NCBI GenBank assembly: GCA_028023455.1 | Contig: JAQFVV010012404.1 | Span: 14,745,000 to 14,808,999 of the forward strand | Direction: 5' to 3' | Length of the DNA: 64,000 bases | Source: Epiperipatus broadwayi | Taxonomy: Eukaryota; Onychophora; Udeonychophora; Euonychophora; Peripatidae | Shown: positions 34,826 to 48,195 of the stretch, piece by piece | Layout of the letters: each line of letters begins with the position of its first letter | Position numbering within the stretch: the first letter of the stretch is position 1 | Position numbers and translations under genes: made by a program | The notes under the pieces: model-generated | Databases searched by the model: none | What the model was told of the DNA's origin: nothing | The model's input: only the letters and a program-made list of their open reading frames with translations

Positions 34826-37800
34826 GGCTCTGCATGTGAAATGTCGGAGGGCGTACCATGGAATCCTTAACACTCATATTTTTGAATATCGCCTTGTGAT
34901 AAATACAAGCGGAATCATATATGTGATAAAGCCTTTCAGTCCAAAGACGGACATCTTCTCCATTTTAAACGCTGTCATTATAGTTAGCACAGAGAGTTCT
35001 TTTATATGTAGTTCTCATTTTATCTATAAGACGTGGCGCAGTGATGTTTGTAAACCACTCATTTGTTAATTAGTCGAATATTTTAGGATTGTGTTAGGCT
35101 AATTCATTCCTCATTTGTACTGGCCCAGATATATTCATGAACTGTCATATTAAGAGTAAACCTTTTTGGATATGAATTTATAAACATCCTTATCATTACT
35201 TAAAGTAATGATCATAGCATTGATAACATTAATTTATTATTATTTATAGTTCATTAGCATACTAAATCAGTTGCCTATATGCTAAATATTAACCGCATTA
35301 AATCTGTGCTATGTTTCTTATGTAAATTTAAATTATTTATGTTCATTAAACTATGTTGAATTACTCATGTGTTTGTGTCTTACTGAATCTCACTCATTGA
35401 ATCCCATTTAATCTTTATAATAATGATAATATTATTTAGAAGTTATAACATTATCTTAAATAAACATTTATCTATGAGTTGTTTTGTCTTTGCTCATTCT
35501 GGATGGATACTATTTTATAATTCATGTTTCTTTTGCAATGCTAGCTGTGTGCAATTCATTTTAAATTTATAAATTTTTCTTTCACATAAGATATTTTGAT
35601 TGAGCCAAGATTTAGCATTATTTATTTATACTAGTTACCCTGTAGAATTTGTGTTTCTCCGCTGTGTCTCCGGGACCAGAATGAATGAAATTTCATCTGT
35701 TATCATCAGAAGTGTTGTTGATAATGTTATAGTTTTAGAGAAGAGCAAATAGGGCACAATTCATGATTGCTCCTGACCTGTGTATCTTGGGCATGAGTGG
35801 ATTTAGGGTACTTTTGCTTAGATTCTAAACCTTGTTAAATGAACATACAATTCTGACCAGTACAGTACCTGTAAATAACTTTATCTTAAGGAATAAATTG
35901 TCATCTTCTTGGTAAGACTCAGATTCTTGGAAACAATTTTTCTTTATAACCCCACTCACTAGCCATGATCAATCTTGCTTCTGAACAGTTCTTTTACATA
36001 CTTTTGCTCATTTTTCATCTATCTGAAATCTCTTTTTGAATTTCTTTCATGCTCTTAAGTTAACATTTCTCAGTTCTTCATTCATGAACTTCATGCTTAA
36101 TATTTGCTACTTGCTCCTGTACTATTATCTTTTCCTGAAGTCTTCTGATCATCCTACTAAATCCTTTTTGTCATTCTTCTTTGTTCATCTTCTCCACTAT
36201 TTTATCCACTCTTTCAGCTTCCTATCATTATATATTCTGCACCTGATACATAATATTTCTCACTTTGTTGTCCTACTTCTTATCTTTTATCATTGTTCAG
36301 ATTTTATTCCATAGAGCTTCCTAAATAATATGTTTTACTTTTTGGTTATTTATTTCTGTTTTATTTATTTAAAAGCTTTGTCCAGAATTCTTCTTTGACA
36401 TGCATTCACATCCCATGTTTCCACTCATGCACACACTTTTACATATCCAATATGGTATGATTGCACTATTCCGTAATTTAATGATGAACATGTTCAGATC
36501 TGATGATATTGTTCTTCTTGATCCAAACGCTATATGAAATGTTTGATTATTTAATGATTCTCTGAAAATTTTATTACTCAGTTATTATTTAGGTGATGAA
36601 TTGAAATCAAAATGCACCCTATTTCCTTCATTATCTAACCACTACCATTTTTATTAGGATAATGCTTAATTTATGTCATTACTTTTATGATAGTAATTAG
36701 TAATTGTTGGAAAGTGTAGATTTAAAATTAAGCCATGCAATAAATTAATTCCCTGAGATATTCCCTTATTATTTTAGATCAAATATAAATTCAGTTACTT
36801 AGTTTAAATTAATGTACAATTAAAAGCTAAGTAATGTTATATTCTATTTTGTATTTAACTCTAACTTACCATACAGTATAGTTAATCAGCATTACATCTT
36901 TATTTTATTAATTCAATTTTATCACACAGTAGAGGTTATTCAGTACATATGGATGATAGGAGGAAATGAGGTATAGACTACTTTATCAATTCCAATTACT
37001 TATTTATTTTAAAACTTAATAGATGTTTTGTTCCTATTAATCATAATGTTTCCTCCCATATCTAGTATACATTTTACATCTTATAGATCTCTGTAACCCC
37101 CAATTGAGCTAAGCTAAGGTAGGACAGCATTGTAAGAGTCTCATTAATAATTTAAAGTGAGATCAGATTAGTAGTTTATTTTATGATCAAAAGAATTGGT
37201 GCCCCCAGATATTTGTTGTTAGGAAAGGTAGGAGAGGTGTTGGGGAAGGGTTACAATATATATATATATATATATAAATAAAATGAGAGGAAATTATTAT
37301 TTGATCTTATTACTGTAATTATAGTCCTGAATATCTATTTACTAATATTAAAAACTATATTGACATGTTTATAATAAATAAATATAGAAATTTCATTTGT
37401 TCATACATTTTAAAATTGATCACTACTGTACTCTTTTCAGTGAGTGCTAATCAGCGTATCTGATTCAATATGAAAATTTTCATTATTGGTAGCAAATCGT
37501 AAATGCAAGCTATAAGAGATTAAAAGTAAAAAAAAAAAGGTTGAAAAAGTCATTTAATAAGATATATTACATATCTATTGGAGAAATGGAATGATAAATA
37601 TTACTTCTTTATGAATTTCCAATCCTATCAGAGTTGAATGTTCCCTAAGAAGGCTTTGTCATACACACACATGTATAATTGGTTATTTAATGCTTTTTGA
37701 CTTTATTTTTGTTTTAAATTGAATGCTTTATCACTAGAATAAAATGTCAGATATATAAGAATCAATAGTCAGTCTCTGTTAATGATGATTGCTGGTATTG

Positions 37801-38947
37801 TTGTAGAACCTCATTACCAGAAAGGGTTTACATGCTTTCAACTGAAATTTTAATGTATATGCACTTTCATAATTTATATTCAACAGTTTAATTGTAACTC
37901 AACTTTTTATTTGGTTAATGTTTGTTGTTTTTATTTATAGTTGATTTTGCTTTCAATAAATACTAATAGCTTTTCATGATATCGACAGAGATTTAAAATT
38001 TAAGTATAAATTATATTTACAAAATCTATTTTGAATTAAAACTTAAACTATTACTTTTTTTTTATATTACTTACTAGTTAATGCAGCAAAACTCATTAAA
38101 GTAGAGAGAGACATACCTTGGATTCTTTGTAGTGAAATGAAGTGTAATATTTTGTGGAAAAGAAGGATTCAGAAACAATTTTTTAATGATGGCATTTCTC
38201 AAAGCATAAACCTTAATTTTTATCCATTGTCTTCATGATGTGTGCTTTAGAAATATTTAAATGTTCATTGAAGCATTATATAATCTTGCTGAAAAAAAAA
38301 GTCTTCAAACAAATTATCGAATCACTGAGAATTGATATTCATCTCTGCTTTTTGAAAAAAAAAAACTAATTTAAAATCATAATTGCATAAGTAATCAATA
38401 AAGAAAACATCAAACTGTTTTGAAATGCTGGGAAAAATGTAAGTATCAAAGAAAAGTTTTTAGGTTTACCTAATTTTACTCTTCTGCAATTACTTATAAT
38501 TTTAGTAATATAAAATATACATCTACATTTTATATATATATTAAAGCATAAATGCCAGTAGTTAACTATTTTATAAGTGTAAATCACTTTACAACAACAA
38601 ACCAATAACAGTTTGTTCATATTTTATTGGTTTAAGTTTTCACTGTTATGAAGGAGGTTGCTTTGACAATAGTTTGAGATTGTTGATTGTTATTGATATT
38701 GGGATTGTCTAAGTATTGACTGGTTTTAATGATTTTATATAGATATATAATAGAATTAAAAATAATCAATTTAAAACAAAATTGAAATAGACAAATTACT
38801 ATAAATAAATAAAAAAATTTAATATATCAATCCAGCTTTTATTTTAACACTTTAACTATTTTATAAATGTAAATCATTTCACAACAACCAAATCTTAAAT
38901 AAATCAATTTTAACATTGAAATTTGATCTTTTAAAATATATATGATT
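34826..38947. other. AT-rich region, no gene seen
   Basis: Includes a 92-codon pyrimidine-biased plus-strand frame at 36036-36314 whose opposite strand is A/G-rich like decayed coding sequence, but no domain is recognisable. A (TA)n run lies at about 37256-37276. The rest is stop-rich. Confidence 0.45.
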
Positions 38948-39052
38948 AGATAGACAGACTGACTGATAAATAGATGGATCAATATAGATGATAGTTAGAT
39001 AGACAGATAGGACAGACAGACAGATAGATAATTAGATAAATAGTCAGTCCAG
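38948..39052. repeat. Imperfect GATA/GACA microsatellite
   Basis: Interspersed AGATAGACAGAC and GATAGATA units run for about 100 bp with interruptions. Confidence 0.75.
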
Positions 39053-40337
39053 TAGCCCTATAAGGTCATTAAATGTATGTATAGATCATTTTAATTTGAA
39101 GAAGTTAAAGACTTTCCTTATTCAGTAATTGACTAATCTTTCCTTTTTTCTTTGATAGTTTTACTTTTTATTTTTTTTTATTTATATTTATTGCTGACAC
39201 ATACACTGAGTAATTAATTTACAATTTTTTAAATTTAAGAAAATATTAAAAAACTGAAACTAAAATAATCTTGAAGAAAATTTTATAGTTGATAGAAAAT
39301 TGAGCTGCTATTTTGAAACATATGGCTTTACTATACGCTTTGATGGAAAAATGGATGTCATTTAAGATATAGTATTAAAATTTGAAAATTTAAAAATTTT
39401 CTCCATGAAAAGAAAACTAGTTAGTATCATATAAATTTACAAAGTTGAACCCTCTTATAATGAAATTAAATTAAAGCTTTTATATGATTGACAGCTAAGT
39501 TAAGAAAAAAAAGGTTTTAAGAAGTCATGATTTGTGTATATGAGTTGCACTGAAGAATTTAATACTATAGCAGAATTTCCATGAACTGGAGATATGTAGA
39601 TATTATTTTCATTCAAATAAGAATTACTTGTGTTAAAATCTCAGGTTACAGATTAAAATATGAAAACATATGATAATTTTTGAAAAGTGTTTGGTAATAG
39701 AATTAATAATTCCTCTCATGACTCAAAAAAATGAACTAATGATTGGTAGAGGCATTCTTAACTTTCAACAACTTTGTCAATCATTTATACTGATTTTGAT
39801 GAATCAGTAAGTTCAGATGATAGCAGCATTGCAAGATAACCATAATATCCCATTATTGAATAGAATTTACTGTGGGATTATATTATTAGTGAAATTGGAA
39901 GTAGGCATTATTAGCTTTTTCTGCTCTGTTGGCACTGCATGCGCTCATTTGATGATGTGTTATTTTCTTTCTTTACTGATGTAAAAAGTATAAGCATGAT
40001 GTCAATCAAAATACAGGCATTTTATAGCTCAATGTCTTAGCTTTCAATCAAACTTTACCTCAAAAAAATCCGTTGAAATTTGGATTTTGCAACAGTTTTA
40101 ATCGACCACAGTATTTAATTTTTTCGTTTTTGATATCTTTTGTAATTACCACGAAGCCATAAAAGAAAAAAAAAATGGTTTACCGAATGCAACTCAATAT
40201 TTTCTGCATGTTATTCACAAACAAGGCCTTCAATAAAGCTTCAACGTAATTACTCCTAAGTAAAATTAAAAAAAAATTTTTTTTAATTTTTTGAAAAAAT
40301 TATCTTTTTTATTAATTTTAATTTGTAATTAGTCTGT

Positions 40338-40640
40338 ATTAGTTTGTAGTTATATATTTATTTATGCTCATATAGAATTCATATCTATCAAAAAATTATT
40401 AGTTTGTAATTATATATTTATTTATGCTCATATAGAATTCATATCTATTTTAATTTTCTAACATTCTATCTACATTAATCCTCATATTTTTGTAACAATA
40501 ATGATTTTCAAAAAGTATAATAATTTATAATTATACACAGGCATATAATCAAATTCTGATTCTTATTTTATAAAAATTATGATTTTCAAAAAGTATAATA
40601 ATTTATTATTTATAATAAAGTATACTTTGTAAAAATCATT
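40338..40640. repeat. Cluster of local tandem duplications
   Basis: A 60-bp unit occurs twice in tandem (starts 40338 and 40398), nearly identical. Immediately after, an ATGATTTTCAAAAAGTATAA block at 40501 recurs at 40579. A related AATTCTGATTCTT block appears at about 40550 and 40732. The cluster looks like replication slippage in AT-rich DNA. Confidence 0.75.
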
Positions 40641-40886
40641 AATTATATTTATATAATATGGTTTACAAGTAATGAGCTATAAAACTAATAATCAAATGTA
40701 TACAAACATTGCATACACAAACATATAATTGAATTCTGATTCTTGTTTATGTTTTTGTTTATTCTTGTTCATGCTTTGGTTTTGCTATATGTTTCATAAC
40801 ATTATTTTCAAGTCTATAGTTAACAAATGGACTATATGCAAATAAATTATATCTATGTGGTACAATAAATATAACAAGATAGCATG

Positions 40887-40998
40887 ACTTCTGTGCATAA
40901 AGAATATAAACATCACTTGTGTGCATAAAGAATATAAACAGCACTGGTGTCCATAAAGAATATAAACATCACTGTTGTACACAAAAAATATAAAATGA
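40887..40998. repeat. 28-bp minisatellite, four copies
   Basis: A 28-bp unit (core GTGCATAAAGAATATAAACA) is repeated at 40887, 40915, 40943 and 40971. The first three copies are nearly identical and the fourth is diverged. Overlapping minus-strand open frames of 61-62 codons here arise from the repeat and do not look like genes. Confidence 0.85.
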
Positions 40999-41127
40999 AG
41001 AGATGAAACTCATTTTATCAGTGATATAGACATTAGCCTACAATTTCTAGTTTTAGATAGATAAGAAGCCAATTGCTATGATGATTTCTTTTGTATCTTT
41101 TATTAGGATGAATCTTTTTCTTTATAG

Positions 41128-41223
41128 ATGCCTTTGACATTTAGAACATTTGTGGTACAAGATAAAAATGAAGAAGTCATATCCGAATTCTTTTGGAGAT
41201 TGTGAAGCTGTGGATTATCTCAG
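41128..41223 (+). CDS. Candidate host-gene exon carrying a start codon
   Basis: A pyrimidine-rich TCTTTTTCTTTATAG precedes it, a good acceptor, and it ends CTCAG/GTAAGA, a near-consensus donor. One frame is open from a TGA near the 5' end to the donor. It contains an ATG in favourable context (AAAATGA, about 41168) giving MKKSYPNSFGDCEAVDYLR before a phase-2 junction. Codon choice and the acidic, structured look of the peptide differ from the A/T-driven frames around it. I do not recognise the protein. If real, it would be the first coding exon of a plus-strand gene whose non-coding first exon could be at 32480-32839 and whose other exons lie beyond large introns or outside the window. Confidence 0.35.
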
Positions 41224-42196
41224 GTAAGACATGTTATACATGTTTAGAAAGATAATTTTGTGAGGAATAGAAAGAAATTATCACTGAAGATGTATTTTGA
41301 ATTTTAGTTAATGTTAATTTCCAAATTATGAACAAACAATAAAATAATAATTATTTAGGATGTGAAAATTTCGTTTATTTTCATAATTTTTATATAGTTA
41401 TCACTATTTATTTTATGCTTATTGTTTTCATTAATTTTTTTAGTTTCTAGCAATGTAATTATTTTTGCTCTAACATAATTAAAACTGAAGTTATTGTGAA
41501 AATTGTGTCTCAGGTTAGTATTTTAAAAAATTCAATATGGTGGCTTGAAGCTGAAGTAGTTAGAATAAATAATATATAATTTTATATTTAAGCAACTACG
41601 TTTTATTAGTTGTAAATAATATCTTTATTCAAAGAACTATAAGGAAGCATTTATAAAATCTGCTTTTTTATTTATTTATTTAGATGTATATATAATTATC
41701 ATGAGGAATAATTTTTATTATTTATTATAACCATGATAGATTTTTGTATAATAATTTAATTTACCTAATAATTTAAATGTGATATGATGTAGAGTGAAGG
41801 AGATTATGTAATTATTTTCTTAAGATTATTTAGGCTCCAAATGTTTATTTTTAAAAATTTTTATTGGAGTTATTGTTTAGTTTGTAGCACATTGATTTTT
41901 TTTTAAAGAGAATTTGATGAATGAATATTCAAAAACTGGTAAAAGGACCTTTTTTATCATTATAGGAATCTAATAAATCTATGTCATATATATTTTCATA
42001 ATAATTTTTTTTTGTGACAAATGAAGTTAAAGAGAAGGGAAAAATCATTGGTAATCAGTGATTGACATCATCATCATCATCATTATTATTGTTGTTTTCA
42101 ACAATTTTAAGTAATCCTAAATTTTATATTGTCAGATTAAACAAACTTCTAATCTTTATTAAATTTTTGATAATATTTATTATGTATGATTATAGT
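41224..42196. other. AT-rich region, no gene seen
   Basis: Would be intronic if the preceding exon is real. It contains a CAT/ATT microsatellite at about 42068-42095. Confidence 0.45.
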
Positions 42197-42645
42197 ATAT
42201 GAATTTTTTCTACTGTACAGGCTTTTTCATACCTGTACTCCTATATGTAATATATAGGGGCTTGAACTCAGACATTCACATGACCCTCAACTATCCATTC
42301 TATTTCATACTGCTAATATACTTGATCACACACATGTCAAAAAGATAAATAATCACCAATATGAATATTTCGTGCTAAACCAGCACTCATCAGTTGGTCA
42401 TGATTATTATCTCCATACATATATACAATCAATGCTCAGCTTTGTGTTAAGATAGCCAATCTTCATACTTTAATGGAAAGGCTTCAAACCAATCCACCCC
42501 ACAACTCTTCAGCTGTCCATTTCATTGAAAATCTGATGATGGAATGCTCAAAACCCACATTAGTGCCAACCTTTTCATCCTACCCATGTTGACTGTAAGT
42601 CGCTCTGATCCCTCATGTACAGTTATAATCCATTTAGATACATAT
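42197..42645 (+). repeat. Dispersed repeat family R1, copy D (forward)
   Basis: Matches copies A and C: ACCAGCACTCATCAGTTGG, CATATATACAAT, TTAAGATAGC, CTTCATACTTTAATGG, GAAAATCTGATGATGG, AATGCTCAAAACC and CGCTCTGATCCCTCA appear in the same order. The left end (CTGTACAGGCTTTTTCAT) recurs downstream at 42690. Confidence 0.7.
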
Positions 42646-42675
42646 ACGAGGGATGGGCAGATATTAATGCACTAT

Positions 42676-42760
42676 ATTATATGATTTTTTCTACAGTACA
42701 GGCTTTTTCATAACTGCACTCCTATGACCCTCAGCTATCCATGCTATCTCATAGTGAGAT
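42676..42760 (+). repeat. Direct repeat of the left end of copy D
   Basis: The 85-bp segment repeats the start of copy D, including TACAGGCTTTTTCATA and the ACCCTCAGCTATCCATGCTAT block, about 480 bp downstream and in the same orientation. The unit therefore begins a second tandem copy that breaks off, as copy B does after copy A. Confidence 0.65.
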
Positions 42761-45700
42761 GGATTGAACATGGAGAGACTTTCATCCTGCAATGGATTGA
42801 TACTGGCTGATGATAATGATGACATATACTTAAAACTTTTATTTTATCTTACTTACTTAAATATCTATTGTACCATGCAAAAAATTATGACTAGCTTCAT
42901 GCAGGTTGTATTATTAGGAAGAATGAGAGAATACTTAGCATGTTAAACCACAAATTGAAGCATTAATATATAACTGATGTAGCATAGTATTCTTCTATCT
43001 AAGCATCATAAAAAACTATTTATGGTTAGTAATTGAATTATTAATAGAACCATCAGTTATCTTTGATTTATTTAGTAATATTGATGAAATGGTTCTATTC
43101 CACTAGCAATAACTATTTTTAATTACTTCTCTGGACTGACCATAAAAATATTATCCAGTGCAAAAATCAGCTTATTTGTTTTGAAAGTAAAAAATGCTTC
43201 TCTACTTTCTGGTTACATCTAGATTTAAAGAAATTTGATTAGCTTATTCTTATCATTTTGTTAAATATTTGGGATTTTTTCTGATAAGTTATCCATGATC
43301 TATCATAATTGAAAATATTTTGAGACCCTGTTGTATACATATTTATAGTAAGAACCACAATCAAATATATAAATACAATATGGGCTTTAAAATCAAGTTT
43401 TGAATTTTTTATCAGTACATACAGCCCGTTAAATTTAACATAGTTAAATTTTCTATCTGATAAATTTTTAAAGTTACATTATGAATTTTAATAGACGTTA
43501 CATCTTTAAGATTTTTTTTTATTTTTATAAATTTAATCTTTGGGAGAGATTTTACTAATTGAATTATATTTATTCTTGTACTTCAAAATTTTTGCTTTAA
43601 GAGAGATAGGTTAACTTGCCATCAGTTAATACTTGATCGTTATCAATGATAGCTTGTCGTTGTTTTCCACTCCCTTAATATTATTTAATCTAATGTCTCA
43701 ATTTTAGAGCTCATCATAAACTTTTAGTTTAAAATAATTAATTCATTTTACTATCTTTTTTTTAAATTTGGAATTAGGCTTATTGTTTTTATTCTGGAGC
43801 CCATTAAATCAAGATATTTTAATTAAAACTCTGTGTAGTCGTTTGTTTATAATTTTCTTTTTACTTCATTGGAGGCTGCTATAATTGATGGAATTTATGA
43901 TTTTGTTTTTATGGCAAGCATCTGCTTATTAGAAAGCTTTTCTGGTAAATATTCAACACCTGAACAGGCAGGCTTTTTTTTTCCCATTCTACAAAATAAA
44001 GTAAAAATAACTTTAAATAACACGAATAAAACATATTTTCGGCAATTCACGAAAAAAATAGTTCACATTAAATTATATCTGGCTGATAACTGAAACAAAC
44101 TAATAAAAAATGTAACTATTTGAATTATAACTCATTTAATATATATATATTTTTTCTCCAAAAACAGCGAAATAAACAAAACATGGATTACATTAGTTAC
44201 AATACCATAAATAATAACTTCAGTAAAATATATACATCGATTATATAATTGAAAAAGACAATAAAAGTTAGCAGAAAAGTTTATATATTATATATAGTAC
44301 AACTTATTTAATTAAGTAGCTAATTTAACATTTTGAGTAACAAAAATTATAGTTGTTCTCCAGCTTTTTTTTTTTAATTTGGAAATTTAGTGTTAAATAT
44401 TTTGAATAATTCGAAAACGTAAATATAAAAATTTTATAATTCTAAAATTTTTCTTCGTTCCAATATATTTTTCTTATCTAATACTATATGAATTTGGTTC
44501 CAAAATTATCACGCTTACATATATATATTAGAACTGTGAGCAGACATCGATTTTAAAAAATAACAAATATTTAGCATTTCATTTTGCATGATAACATTGA
44601 CCTATAGCAATACAACCCATATTTTCCTTAAAAGAGAACTAAAACGTATTCTGCACTCTTAATCATTTTCTTTATTCATTTTCTTTTTAATTATGTTGTT
44701 TGTACTGAAGTATTAATCTACTTTTGATATGAAATGCACTTAAAATGTGTCTGTTTTTTTTTTTTAAAGCAATTGTATGCTGCACTAATATGATAAATAA
44801 ATCCCATATTTATAATTTAATTAATTTTCATTGTTAACACATTATTGTTTTTAATACACATTTACTTTTTGGTTCAATGGTTGATATTTTAATAAACTAA
44901 ATTTATTATTTACGTAAAGAGCTTCAAACATCCATCTTATTAGAGTTATAATGTACTTTTAAATATGAGATTATAAATTGTATTAAGTTGATGACTACCA
45001 CTGTCACCAGACTATCACCACCAATTTATTACTTGGATTGAATTATTAAATCTTTCTTTAGGTATATAAAACTTAAGGCAGATGTGTATATATTAACAGC
45101 AGCAATCATCTTACATCACTAGTATAGAGCTATTTATTAAAAATAATTAATAATCATATTTATACATCCAGTGAATCATCAATAGAAACCAGCTATTGAC
45201 ATTTATTAGTAAAAAAAAACTCTGCTACAAATATTATCTTTCATTATTTTATTATGCTAGCAACTGCTTATCCAGCTATACAATAACTGAGATATAATTG
45301 ATTATTGCCACTTGGTAATCATAGTAGCTCATACTACAAAACAGTTTTAGATTAGAGCAATGCTATTAATTAATCATTCTTATATACTGATATTAATTTA
45401 TCATCTCTATATAGCTCTAAAATAGTGATGCATTATAAATTGCTTCTGTCAATATAAGTATTTAAATATAAAATAAATCATATGATAGTTTATTTTAGAA
45501 TTTACTTATTAAATACATAAGTATATAGCTGTAGCAAGCCTTAAAAATAATCAGATTTAAAGTACCTTTATTGGAAGGATATTTTGTTAGGAAATTGTAT
45601 AAGTTTCAGATGAAAAGAAAATTTGTATATAGTGGTTATAGCATTTGAACAATTAAAAGAATAAAAATAAGCACTAGTATTTCATATTTAGTGATAAGGG

Positions 45701-47427
45701 ATCAATGATGTAGTACTTGATAATACTGTTCCACATGCATTTCAAGTAAGTACTATAAACCTGCCAAAAATTAATATTATTTAATTAAATAAATAATAAA
45801 ATAAATATAACGATTTACAATTATCATGATTATCTCATCATGCTAAAGATATATAATATACTGAATGCAACTGTAGTCTATTCTCATTAATGATTTCCTT
45901 TTATTATTTATGTACATGTTTGTGTGTGTATATTCATATATATATATATATAATTATGAAAGAAGTTTTATTATTTTATAACATAACTCTACATTCAAGG
46001 TATCAAAATAAGCTATCTGAATGAAATATCTAGTTTTGATGAAAGTCAAATGTTATCATATGATCTTAATATGTATTTTTTATTTATTTTAATCTGAATT
46101 TAAACAAAGAATTTATCATGCATATATATATTTTAAGGATAGATTTTGACAAAATTTAGTTATGATAGGAAAAATTTACTACTTATACTTATTAACTTTA
46201 GACACTGGATTTAGCACCATCACTTAGCGGCACAATTAAGGTGAAGAAAGACAATTTACTATGAAAGAGCATTATATAAGTTGTTTTAATACCAATCCCA
46301 GACAAGTAGTAGAGATTTCTATATTTATTAAAAACTAAGAACATTATAATATTTAATTGCTGACTTGGTTTCAGATTTATATAACTGTACAAGAAAGTTG
46401 GCTTAACTTAAAAAAATAAAAAAATTATATTTCTCAATTTGGATAAAACAAAGAAAAAAAAATATTGTTGTAGGAGCAAAGATGTATTAGATCTCAAATG
46501 ATCAAGTTCACTACTTCCAGATACAAAGCTCCTCACTGGTGAAAACCATAATTAAAAAATTAGTCTGAATATTGGGTAGGATAGCAATGGATAGAAAGTT
46601 ATTAAGTACTCACATCTATTGATTACTCAAACCTACATTAAATGGAATAACAATAAAAAGTTTTTATTTATATTGGGGGAGGGGGAACATAAAATGAAAT
46701 CTCATATAGAAGAATCAAAAAGTAAATATTCATAAGTAAGGCTAAAAATTATTTAAATATAGATACCATGTCATTTATGGGAATATAGTATTTATTTTCA
46801 AGATATGTCATAATAAAGTGATAGCTTATTTTAAATTTCTTTTCAGCTTTGAGTGATAAATTGTGTTGAAAGAAAAATAATAGATATGCTAATTTGAGAA
46901 CAAAATACTACAAATATTCATAAAGTACTAATGAGATGATATATAAAGCCTCGTTGTAAAAACTAAAAGCATAGAAATAAAAGAAATCCAATAAGATTTT
47001 AGATACTCCTAAAAATAATATATCACAAAAGATATCATTTGATCAACAGAATAATTATTAGAAATATTTCAAGTCTCTTGAATAATGCTTCCACTGGAAA
47101 TTTTGAACAGTTAGGTGGGGTATACAAAGATTTATTTTATCATTATGTTTAGTCAATGATGAACAGTGGTGAACTACCAATATGCCTTCGGAGAGAAAAC
47201 TTAATATATATGCTAGAGCCTACAGTAGCAGAAAAATATGATAAGAAATAGATTATCTTTTATCTCACATTTGTTATTAATGCCAATAAGATAATAGCAG
47301 TGGTAATGTTAAAATAAATGCAGGATAGTTTCATTTTCTTGCTAATGAGATTTCTGGTTTTATCAAGCATGAAACTCATTGAAAAAGTACTATCATATTA
47401 CATATCAAAAATATATATATATGTCTT
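42761..47427. other. AT-rich region with weak LINE-like traces
   Basis: No intact gene. A 74-codon frame at 43869-44093 has no recognisable motif. On the plus strand at about 47100-47230 the phrase NSGELPICLRREN resembles the segment preceding the fingers region in LINE reverse transcriptases, but the rest is too decayed to follow. TA microsatellites lie at about 44142-44152 and 45939-45952. Confidence 0.4.
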
Positions 47428-47510
47428 GCATTGGTGGTTGAGAGATCAGCGCGACTACCTTGCACTTGCAGGCAGTTGCCCGAGTTGCGGGTTCGCATCC
47501 CAGCCGATGC
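47428..47510 (+). repeat. tRNA-like sequence (SINE head), Leu/Ser-type
   Basis: GCATTGG (47428-47434) pairs with CCGATGC (47504-47510) to give a full 7-bp acceptor stem with one G-T wobble. An A-box-like GGTTGAGAGATCAGCG and a strong B box (GGGTTCGCATCCC) are present at the right distance. The length of 83 nt suggests a long variable arm, as in Leu or Ser tRNAs. The T-stem has two mismatches at its base, and I could not find a clean anticodon stem. A tRNA-derived SINE or tRNA pseudogene is therefore more likely than a working tRNA. An A-rich stretch follows from 47520. Confidence 0.55.
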
Positions 47511-47560
47511 TATGACACTTAAAAAAATATGTATATATAGAAACTTCAATTTACAAATAA

Positions 47561-47655
47561 CTTTATAAGATTTAATAGAATTAGTTTTATTAATAATTTT
47601 AGTTGTGCATAGTTTGGGAAACATTAATACTTTTTATTTGCAAATATATAGAGCT
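47561..47655. repeat. Local duplication, copy 1
   Basis: About 95 bp that recurs at 48104-48195 in the same orientation. Shared blocks are ACTTTATA.GATTTAATAGA, TTTTATTAATAATTTTA and GCATAGT.TG.GAAACATTAAT. Confidence 0.7.
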
Positions 47656-48103
47656 TTACAAATAATTTTCTCTGCAAAACGATATTGTATCAACAATACT
47701 GAACAAAATTAGTAATGATTTTTGAAAAAGTTTATGTTAAAAATTTTAGTTGGTTTTAGAAATAAAATGTGGTTGGCCTGTGCAATACTGTAAATCTTTA
47801 GAGTGCAATAACTCGAAGCATTCAGATATAAAGATTTTCATGTTTATTTGTATATATATTATATATTGGATTATTTCCATTATCTAATATAAATATTTTT
47901 ATATTTATGTAATTTAATAATCATTTTATGTAAAAAATAACCTAAGTTAAAATTTTTAGAAGTCCTTTTATAAACTTGCAAATAATGTTCTCTAATAAAT
48001 GAAGCTATTATAAAAGTATGTTTTCAGTTTTATTTGAAAATGGATAATATAGTATTGATAACTGAACACTATGCATTATAAAAAGTACTGATAAAATATT
48101 TGG

Positions 48104-48195
48104 ACTTTATAGGATTTAATAGATTTAATTTTATTAATAATTTTAATTTTGCATAGTCTGAGAAACATTAATGCTTTTTATTTACAAAGATAAAG
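48104..48195. repeat. Local duplication, copy 2
   Basis: Second copy of the segment at 47561-47655, 543 bp downstream. Weaker similarity also links the sequence between them (two TTGCAAATAAT.TTCTCT blocks), suggesting an old tandem duplication of a larger unit. Confidence 0.65.

Noticed and set aside
36036-36314. A 92-codon plus-strand frame as a membrane protein
   Set aside because: Composition is pyrimidine-driven Phe/Leu/Ser, with no homologous pattern; the opposite strand looks more like decayed A/G-rich coding sequence.
40759-40982. Two overlapping minus-strand frames with repeated peptide motifs
   Set aside because: The peptide repeats come from the 28-bp minisatellite.
47428-47510. 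A functional tRNA gene
   Set aside because: T-stem mismatches and the lack of a clear anticodon stem argue for a SINE head or pseudogene.
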